Shown: positions 32,934-38,914 of the stretch, piece after piece
How the letters are laid out: each line of letters begins with the position of its first letter
How positions within the stretch are numbered: the first letter of the stretch is position 1
Origin: CAIMWS01 sp964409245
GTDB lineage: Bacteria > Verrucomicrobiota > Verrucomicrobiia > Limisphaerales > UBA1319
Direction: 5' to 3'
Assembly (NCBI GenBank): GCA_964409245.1
Contig: CAYPCQ010000028.1
Coordinates: 1 to 64,000 of the forward strand
DNA: 64,000 bases
Made by a program: the position numbers and the translations under genes
Notes under the pieces: model-generated
The model's input: only the letters and a program-made list of their open reading frames with translations
Databases searched by the model: none
What the model was told of the DNA's origin: nothing

Positions 32934-33794
32934 CTACTGGACAAAACTCCGGACCACGGACCGGATGACCAGTTCCCAGCCATCCACCAGGACAAACAAA
33001 AGGATCTTCAACGGCAGGGCAATCGTCATGGGGGGCATCATCATCATCCCCAGGCTCATCAGCACGGTGGCCACCACCAGATCGATCAAAATGAACGGCA
33101 CGAACAAAAGGAAACCCATTTGGAAGGAGGTGCGCAGCTCGCTGATGATGAAGCCGGGCACCACTACTTTCAGCGGGAGCTGGTCCACCCGGGAGGGACC
33201 CAGCTTGGCCATGGCCACGAACAATTCCAGATCCTTGGGCCGAGTTTGTTTCAGCATGAAGGTGCGGATATGGCCCGCCGCGCGGTCGTAGGCTTCCGGG
33301 CCGGCGATCTGTTTGTTGATGTAGGGCTGCAGGGCGTCGCGGTCGATTCGTTCCCAGACTGGCGCCATGACAAACAACGTGATGAACAGCGACAAGCCAA
33401 TGATGATCTGGTTGGCGGGCGTGCCCTGCAAAGACAAGGCGGATCGGACAAAGGACAGCACGATCGCCACGCGCGTAAAGCTGGTCATCAGCAGGATGAT
33501 GGAGGGGGCCAGGCTCAGCAAGGTGATCGCGAACACGATCTTGATCGCCATATCCACGTCCGCCGGCTGCTGGGCGGAATCGAGGCCCACGCTCAAGCGG
33601 AAGGGCATCAGCCCGCCTGGATTGGCCACGTTGGTTTGGGCCGCCAAAGTGGGCGCCAACATCAGTCCCAATGCGGCCAATCCGAGGCATAGCAAAGCTT
33701 TCATGCCGCGGCGCCACGCGGTGAAAGGCCGCCCGCTGGCCGGGAGGCAAAGCCGCTGGTGAAGGAAGCTGGATGACGGGCGGCTGGTTTTCAT
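32934..33794 (-). CDS. fliP: Flagellar export gate protein FliP
   Basis: 286 residues from the ATG at 33794, which overlaps the fliO stop as ATGA and so is supported by coupling. The usual FliP signal sequence begins at an internal Met (position 31; ATG at 33704; MKALLCLGLAALGL), which would give 256 residues and no odd extension. The core has FliP features: LSLAPSIILLMTSFTRVAIVLSFVRSAL region, QTPxNQ-like GTPANQII, and the final pair of hydrophobic segments with MMPPMTIALPLKILLFVLVDGW. It forms the export gate with FliQ and FliR. Confidence 0.94.
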   Translation of the reverse strand: MKTSRPSSSFLHQRLCLPASGRPFTAWRRGMKALLCLGLAALGLMLAPTLAAQTNVANPGGLMPFRLSVGLDSAQQPADVDMAIKIVFAITLLSLAPSIILLMTSFTRVAIVLSFVRSALSLQGTPANQIIIGLSLFITLFVMAPVWERIDRDALQPYINKQIAGPEAYDRAAGHIRTFMLKQTRPKDLELFVAMAKLGPSRVDQLPLKVVVPGFIISELRTSFQMGFLLFVPFILIDLVVATVLMSLGMMMMPPMTIALPLKILLFVLVDGWELVIRSVVRSFVQ

Positions 33795-34237
33795 GAGGGG
33801 CGTCCCAACAGCCGCTGAAAAACATCACGGAAAGCGACCGGCGGCACGGTTTCCTGATTGGCCAGTTCGCTGGCCTCGGGCAGTTGGGTGAGCAGGGTGA
33901 CCCCGGCGGGGGAGGAGGAGAGGAGGAAGCGCTGTTTTTCGTAACCCGCCACATAGATGCAATGGCGGGCTCCCAAGGCGCGGCATTCCAGGATCTGGAA
34001 TTTGCCCAGCCGGCTTCCGCGCCCCGCCGGAAAAGGACGGTTGCGGAACAGCCACACCCCCGTCAAAAAGAGAGCGAGCACGAATACCAAGGCCCCCACC
34101 ACCCGCAGGATAGCGGAAGCGGCATCCGCCCCCGGCGGCAGCAAGGCCGGTTCCAGGTTCGTTTGGGTGGCGGCCAAACCGGTGGCAGCCGCCAGGGAAC
34201 CCATCACGGTCGAAAGGCATCCCATCGCGGTTTTCAC
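33791..34237 (-). CDS. fliO: FliO-like flagellar biosynthesis protein
   Basis: A 148-residue protein. The open frame extends far upstream inside fliN, but GTG 34237 is the better start because it overlaps the fliN stop as GTGA and gives a normal FliO length. It has an amino-terminal signal-like segment, one strong membrane helix (ILRVVGALVFVLALFLTGVWLF), then a cytoplasmic domain with LGKFQILECRALGARHCIYVAGY and LLLSSSPAGVTLLTQLP, the usual FliO pattern. FliO helps FliP assemble. It lies between fliN and fliP, as in many operons. Confidence 0.85.
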   Translation of the reverse strand: MKTAMGCLSTVMGSLAAATGLAATQTNLEPALLPPGADAASAILRVVGALVFVLALFLTGVWLFRNRPFPAGRGSRLGKFQILECRALGARHCIYVAGYEKQRFLLSSSPAGVTLLTQLPEASELANQETVPPVAFRDVFQRLLGRPS

Positions 34238-34497
34238 GACTGGGTGCCGATGATTTCCGTGATTTTGACCCCGAAACGATCTTCCACCACCACCACTTCC
34301 CCGCGGGCCACCACTTTCTGGTTCACGAACAGGTCCACCGGGGCGTCGGCCACTTTGTCCAATTGGACCACTGATCCGACCGTCAGTTGCAGGACATCGC
34401 GCATGGGTAAAAAACAGGAGCCCAGTTCCACGGTCAGTTTCACTGGAACATCCAGAATGATGTCGAGGTTGGTATGTGCGTCGGCGGTTGGGTTCAT
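34234..34497 (-). CDS. fliN: Flagellar motor switch protein FliN
   Basis: An 87-residue SpoA-domain protein: LDIILDVPVKLTVELG, then LPMRDVLQLTVGSVVQLDK, VDLFVNQKVVARGEVVVVED and FGVKITEI. It is short because the variable amino-terminal tail is minimal. FliN rings form the bottom of the C-ring and bind the FliH-FliI export ATPase. It directly follows fliM, with a 10-base gap. Confidence 0.95.
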   Translation of the reverse strand: MNPTADAHTNLDIILDVPVKLTVELGSCFLPMRDVLQLTVGSVVQLDKVADAPVDLFVNQKVVARGEVVVVEDRFGVKITEIIGTQS

Positions 34498-34507
34498 AAG
34501 GCTGCAA

Positions 34508-35524
34508 TCAAGATTTCAATACCTTGGTCAATTCCACCGCCCATTTGTTTTCCTGGGTGCCAAGGTTGGCGAGGAATTTGGGCATTTGGGCCAGGTTGAT
34601 CTGGATGTTTTTGGCGAAATCGGCATCCAAAGGTATGACATCGCCCACGCGGATCCGGGCCAGCTGGCGGGCGGATAATTCGATGCTGGGCGAATGGGCC
34701 GAAACCGGAATCCGGACATCATCCAGGCGGCTGTTCCATTTGACAGCGGCTGCCCGGGGCGGACTGTTGCTTTGGATGTTTTCGAGGTTGGAGTTGAGCT
34801 TGCGCATCAGCGGTTCCAAGGTGTAGCACGGAAACGCCATCTGAAGGGCATCCTGACATTCACCCAGGCGTGCCTCCATGGCCAGAACCAGCATCACGGT
34901 GTCATGCGAGGCGGTCTGGAGGAAACGGCCGCTGCTCTCGTGGCCGACCGTCACCGGCCGCAGCTCCAGGAGGTTGGCCCATTGGTTGCACCATTCGGTC
35001 AGGATGATCTGCACGGCCTGATCCAGCAGGGCGGCCTCGATTTCGCTCAAGTCCCGTTCCAGGTTCACGGCGTGGGCTGGCCCCCCCAGCAGGCGATCCA
35101 CGATCGTGATGCCCAGCTGGGTGGATATTTCGACAATGCACAGCCCTTGCAGCGGCTCGGCTTTGAACAGCGTCAGGTGGGTGGGATTCTGCAGGCTGTC
35201 CAAAAATTTCTGGTAGGTCAGGGTCTGGAGGCGGGCCATCTGCAGCCCGAACTCCAGCCGCAGGTAGATCGACATGCGGGCCGCCAGCGAGCGGGTGAAC
35301 TCCTCCTGCCGCAGGCGCAATTTGCGTAATTCCCCGGCCGCCAGGAACACCGGCTGGCGGAAATCATAGGGCTGGACATCATCGGCGACGTATTTGGAAC
35401 GCTGGCCCTCCGGCTTGATGATTTCGGTGGTGGTTTCCTGCTCCGCCACCTGCGCCAGCAAGCGCTCGACATCCTCCTGGCTTAGGACTTCAGAATTGGC
35501 ATTAAAGGCGTCGTTAGCATCCAT
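34508..35524 (-). CDS. fliM: Flagellar motor switch protein FliM
   Basis: A 338-residue protein. The amino-terminal peptide SEVLSQEDVERLLAQV corresponds to the CheY-P-binding tail of FliM. The middle domain begins near YDFRQPVFL and includes LRLRQEEFTRSLAARMSIYL, the TYQKFLDSLQNPTHL segment and the GG-type LLGGPA motif. The carboxy end is a SpoA domain with VSAHSPSIELSARQLARIRVGDVIPLD. It controls rotation direction within the C-ring. The first 35 codons are strongly similar to those of the gene immediately upstream (35540-35926). Confidence 0.95.
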   Translation of the reverse strand: MDANDAFNANSEVLSQEDVERLLAQVAEQETTTEIIKPEGQRSKYVADDVQPYDFRQPVFLAAGELRKLRLRQEEFTRSLAARMSIYLRLEFGLQMARLQTLTYQKFLDSLQNPTHLTLFKAEPLQGLCIVEISTQLGITIVDRLLGGPAHAVNLERDLSEIEAALLDQAVQIILTEWCNQWANLLELRPVTVGHESSGRFLQTASHDTVMLVLAMEARLGECQDALQMAFPCYTLEPLMRKLNSNLENIQSNSPPRAAAVKWNSRLDDVRIPVSAHSPSIELSARQLARIRVGDVIPLDADFAKNIQINLAQMPKFLANLGTQENKWAVELTKVLKS

Positions 35525-35539
35525 GGCGATTGGCAGGGT

Positions 35540-35926
35540 TCACAAAAGGTAAAATTCGTCAAAACGGATGCCTTCCACCAGGATTCCACCCAGCCAGCGG
35601 TTGAAACAGGATATCAGTTCAGCCCGGATGCGCTGGCGGGAGCCAGCCATTTCCAATTCACAGGGAGTTTTGCCGGAAAAAATATTACGGGCCAGATCCT
35701 CGAGGCACGCCAGATCGCCGGCGATGGAGGCCTGGAAATTTTCGCTGTTCCCCAGCGGGGTGAAATTCACCACCAACCAGCGCCGGGAATCGCTTCCGGG
35801 CAGTTGGATGGCGAGCCGGATCTGGGCGCAGGGATCGGGCGCATCCGCCACCTGCGCCAGCAACCGCTCGACATCCTGCGGGCTGAGGACTTCGGAATCG
35901 GCATTGAATTCGTAGTTAACGTCCAT
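35540..35926 (-). CDS. FliM amino-terminal peptide fused to a FliL-like domain, no membrane helix
   Basis: A 128-residue protein with two recognisable parts. Residues 1-27 (including DSEVLSPQDVERLLAQV) nearly match the amino terminus of the adjacent FliM, and the DNA is alike too. Residues about 35-128 match the carboxy-terminal domain of the two upstream FliL proteins: VVNFTPLGNSENF, ARNIFSGKTPCELE, RQRIRAELISCFNRWLG and VEGIRFDEFYLL align with ASSILAGKTLSDLE, RNLIRTELISGFNNCLG and VEEIYFTEFAVQ. No membrane segment or signal peptide is visible, so it is probably cytoplasmic, unlike normal FliL. It sits between fliL and fliM, in the same operon and frame-intact. The function is unknown; a CheY-binding or C-ring accessory role is inference. 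Confidence 0.85.
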   Translation of the reverse strand: MDVNYEFNADSEVLSPQDVERLLAQVADAPDPCAQIRLAIQLPGSDSRRWLVVNFTPLGNSENFQASIAGDLACLEDLARNIFSGKTPCELEMAGSRQRIRAELISCFNRWLGGILVEGIRFDEFYLL

Positions 35927-35941
35927 GTTAAGCGCTGCGCA

Positions 35942-36553
35942 TTATTGCACGGCGAACTCGGTGAAGTAAATCTCCTCCACCAGGTTTTCGCCGAGGCAAT
36001 TATTGAAGCCGGAGATCAGCTCGGTACGGATCAGGTTGCGCGCGCCGGGTTTCTCCAGGTCGCTCAACGTCTTGCCGGCAAGGATGGAGCTGGCCACATC
36101 CACCAGCTTGTCCTGCTGTTCAGCCATCACTTTGTTGAACTCCTCGCCAGCGCCCACCAGGCTGAGGTTGGCCAGCAGGTAGCGGGTAGCCTGGGTGCCG
36201 GCCACGTTGACCAATACTTTCTTCAAGGGCACACTGACCTTCTTCTCCTTGGCTTTGGATTCGGTCTTGCCTTTGGCCGGGCTCTCCCCATGGCCGCCGG
36301 AGGGTTTCGAGGCCTTGGCTTTGGCTTCGCTGGCGCCACCGGTGCCCATGGCTTGTTCCATCTTTGGCAGCAAGACAAAGGTGGTGGTGACATAGGCCAT
36401 GACCGGCATGGCGACCAAAGCCAGGAGCAGCGGGAGAAAGCCTTTAATGCCCCCGCGCCCGGCGGCGGCTTCCATAGCTTTGGCGGGAGCGGCGGCGGCC
36501 TCCGACTTGGGCGGTTCTCCTCCGGGCTTGGGTGGTTCCATGCGATTGGCCAT
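35942..36553 (-). CDS. fliL: FliL family flagellar basal body protein, copy 2
   Basis: A 203-residue protein with a cytoplasmic Pro/Ala-rich start, one membrane helix (FLPLLLALVAMPVMAYVTTTFVLL), a low-complexity Ser/Lys/Gly linker, and a periplasmic FliL domain (KKVLVNVAGTQATRYLLANL; SSILAGKTLSDLE; LISGFNNCLGENLVEEIYF). FliL surrounds the stator and supports torque. It is closely related to the next upstream copy, with differences concentrated in the linker. It ends 15 bases before the FliM/FliL hybrid begins. Confidence 0.9.
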   Translation of the reverse strand: MANRMEPPKPGGEPPKSEAAAAPAKAMEAAAGRGGIKGFLPLLLALVAMPVMAYVTTTFVLLPKMEQAMGTGGASEAKAKASKPSGGHGESPAKGKTESKAKEKKVSVPLKKVLVNVAGTQATRYLLANLSLVGAGEEFNKVMAEQQDKLVDVASSILAGKTLSDLEKPGARNLIRTELISGFNNCLGENLVEEIYFTEFAVQ

Positions 36554-36722
36554 AACAATGCGATTATGCTGGTTTTGGATTGGTGATCAAGTTGGATTCA
36601 TCAGGCCGCTGGCGGTTCAGGCCGGGCCGATGCAAAAGGTTCGGCGGCGATCCGGGCTTCCGTTCGGCGGATGGTTGTCCGAGGTTGGTCGCGCGGATCG
36701 AATTCATAAAAGGATGGGGAAA

Positions 36723-37268
36723 TTACTGGATGGCGAACTCGGTGAAGAACACTTCCTCCACCAGGTTCTGGCCCAGGCAGTGGTTGAAGCCGGCGGAGAG
36801 TTCGGAGCGGAGCTGATTGCGAGCCCCTGGTTTTTCCAGGTCACTGAGGGTTTTTGCGGCCAGCGTCGAACTGGCCAGATCAATCAACCGGCTGCGTTGC
36901 GTGTCGATGGCTTTACGCAACTCCTCCCCGGTTCCCGAGACGACAATTTCCGCCAGTAAAAACCTTTGGGAGGCCCCGGCCACGTTGACCAGAACCTTTT
37001 TTAAAACTACTTCCACCTTTTTGGCCGGCACTCCTGGCGATGGCATATTCGGCGTTGCCACTTGGGACATGGGCCCCGCTTTGGGGAGAATGAACCAGGT
37101 GGTAGTGAAGTAGGCGATGGGCGGCATGGCCACCAAGGCAAGGATCAACGGCAGCCAGGCTCTCAAACGCCCGCCGGGAGCTGATTCCAGCCTGGCCGGC
37201 CCCGCGGAGCCGGGTGGTTTCCCGGCGGCGTCCGCTGGCTTGGTTGATTCCATGCGATTGGTGGCCAT
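36723..37268 (-). CDS. fliL: FliL family flagellar basal body protein, copy 1
   Basis: A 181-residue paralogue with the same plan: a short cytoplasmic start, a membrane helix (LPLILALVAMPPIAYFTTTWFIL), a shorter linker, and a FliL domain with KKVLVNVAGASQRFLLAEI, TLAAKTLSDLEKPGARNQLR and NLVEEVFFTEFAIQ. It follows the hook gene by 27 bases. A 169-base gap separates it from copy 2, with no recognisable gene or terminator. Confidence 0.9.
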   Translation of the reverse strand: MATNRMESTKPADAAGKPPGSAGPARLESAPGGRLRAWLPLILALVAMPPIAYFTTTWFILPKAGPMSQVATPNMPSPGVPAKKVEVVLKKVLVNVAGASQRFLLAEIVVSGTGEELRKAIDTQRSRLIDLASSTLAAKTLSDLEKPGARNQLRSELSAGFNHCLGQNLVEEVFFTEFAIQ

Positions 37269-37295
37269 GACTACAAGGCCGGCTCCGCCGGCAAA

Positions 37296-38414
37296 TTACC
37301 GTTTCAGGTTGATCAGTTCCTGCAGGATTTCGTCGGTGGTGGTGACGACGCGCGCGGCGGCCTGAAAGGCTCGCTGGGTGGTGATCATGCTGGAAAACTC
37401 GTTGGTCAGATCCACGTTGGCCAATTCCAGCTGGCCCCCCTTGACCCCCCCCAACCCATACGTTCCCGGGGCAGCCAAGGTATTGATGCTGCCAGTCACG
37501 GGACCCGCCGCATCGAGATTGGAATAAAGGTTGTTGCCATCCTTGGCCAAGGCCTGTGGATTGCGGAAGTTCTGCAGCAGCACCTGCCCGCGCACAAAAT
37601 TCGTGCCATCGGAAAGGAAAATGTTGATTTTGCCGGCATTATCGACGTTCCAGCGCTCAACGCCGGCATCCTTGGCAGCCGCCGCTTTGGCGGTGGCCAC
37701 GGTAAAGGCGGTTTCGGTGGCGGTCTTGGTTGCGGTGGCTCCATCCAGAGCGGTCTGAGCGGTGGCGAGCGCCGTTTTGGCTTCCAGGGCGGCGGCTTTG
37801 GCGGCATCGTCGGTGGGCGCATCGTCGGCGGCCTTCTGCTTGGTGGCATAATCGGTTTTGGCCGCCTCGCAAGCGGTGCTGGCGGTGGTGTAGGCGGTGG
37901 CAGCCGTGGATTTGGCCGAGGTGGCATCGGTCAGCGCCTGGTTGGCGGTGGCCAGATTGGCCGCAATGCGGTCTTTGGCATCGACTTTAAGGTCGCCCAC
38001 GGTTTTCAAGGCCTCGTCCATGTAGCCCTGGAGCCGCATGCCCCCCATGATCAGATAGCCTTCGTTGCTCATTTCAAATTCGCCGGCGCGGGTCGCAAAA
38101 GAAGCCGCCGATTGGGGGTCTTTGACCATGAAGAAGCCGTCACCACTGACGGCCAGGTCCGTGTTTTTGCCGGTGTAGGCCAGCGAGCCTTGGGTGAACA
38201 AGTTCTGGATGGAGTTGGTGGCCACGCCGGTGCCCACCTGCACTCCGGAGCTGCCGGTGGCGCTTTGCAGCGTGTTGCTGAACGAATCGGTCATGACCGT
38301 CCGCCCCGCTTTAAAACCGGTGGTGTTGACGTTGGCGATGTTATTGCCAATGACATCCATGCGCTCCTGGAAATTTTGGAGGCCGGAAATGCCTGACATT
38401 AGTGATTGTGTCAT
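37296..38414 (-). CDS. flgE: Flagellar hook protein FlgE-like, with Ala-rich helical insert
   Basis: A 372-residue rod/hook-family protein. The amino end MTQSLMSGISGLQNFQERMDVIGNNIANVNTTGFKA-type start and the end ANVDLTNEFSSMITTQRAF, ARVVTTTDEILQELINLKR are the paired coiled-coil D0 regions. The FlgE/FlgG segments SVSGDGFF-like (AVSGDGFFMVKD) and LSDGTNFVRGQVLLQNF are present. Between them, residues about 145-250 (37665-37982) are Ala/Thr/Lys-rich with no Pro or Gly runs (for example AAKTDYATKQKAADDA), predicted helical, where hook proteins normally have beta domains. The position after flgD supports FlgE over FlgG. Confidence 0.85.
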   Translation of the reverse strand: MTQSLMSGISGLQNFQERMDVIGNNIANVNTTGFKAGRTVMTDSFSNTLQSATGSSGVQVGTGVATNSIQNLFTQGSLAYTGKNTDLAVSGDGFFMVKDPQSAASFATRAGEFEMSNEGYLIMGGMRLQGYMDEALKTVGDLKVDAKDRIAANLATANQALTDATSAKSTAATAYTTASTACEAAKTDYATKQKAADDAPTDDAAKAAALEAKTALATAQTALDGATATKTATETAFTVATAKAAAAKDAGVERWNVDNAGKINIFLSDGTNFVRGQVLLQNFRNPQALAKDGNNLYSNLDAAGPVTGSINTLAAPGTYGLGGVKGGQLELANVDLTNEFSSMITTQRAFQAAARVVTTTDEILQELINLKR

Positions 38415-38464
38415 AATATTGGATCAGTTTAATGATTGCTGTTTTGTTGATTGGCGATCCATGC

Positions 38465-38914
38465 CTAAGATCGGGAAATGCTGCTGCTGCTGGCGGTGAC
38501 CGACATCACCTGGCTTAAATCGTAGGAGTTGCCGTTCACCATCAGCTTCGGGGTGGTGCCGTCCATTTTAATGGCGCTGACCATCCCCGTGACTACCGCG
38601 CCGGTGCTTGATTTCAGCTCCACGTTGCGTCCCAGGAATGAATTGGCCCGCAGTTGGGCAATCGCCGAGGTGGATTGCGAGGATTGATCCAGGGAGCTGA
38701 ACTGCGCCAGCTGGCCGATGAAATCCGTGTCGGTCTGGGGATTCATCGGATCCTGCGTGGTCAGCTTGGCAACCAGGAGCTTCAGGAAATCCGCCTGGTT
38801 CAGCGTGGAATTGTTGGTTTTGGCAGTGGATGAACTGGCGGTGCTCGTGGTGCTGGAATTGGCGCCCGCACTGGACATCATTGATATGGCAGACATGATA
38901 GGTATTACGCCCAT
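38465..38914 (-). CDS. flgD: Short flagellar hook capping protein FlgD
   Basis: 149 residues from ATG 38914; an internal ATG at 38896 is an equally good start. After a Ser/Thr-rich lead it shows the conserved FlgD core LNQADFLKLLVAKLTTQDPMNP and FIGQLAQFSSLDQS, then a small beta part (FLGRNVELKSSTGAVVTGMVSA). It lacks the Ig-like domain of the roughly 230-residue enterobacterial FlgD and resembles the short type of Bacillus. FlgD caps the growing hook and guides FlgE assembly. It overlaps the end of fliK by 10 bases. Confidence 0.92.
   Translation of the reverse strand: MGVIPIMSAISMMSSAGANSSTTSTASSSTAKTNNSTLNQADFLKLLVAKLTTQDPMNPQTDTDFIGQLAQFSSLDQSSQSTSAIAQLRANSFLGRNVELKSSTGAVVTGMVSAIKMDGTTPKLMVNGNSYDLSQVMSVTASSSSISRS

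Noticed and set aside
32484..33692. 402-codon plus-strand frame across fliQ and fliP
   Set aside because: His/Gln/Asp-rich antisense shadow; the minus strand has clear FliQ and FliP.
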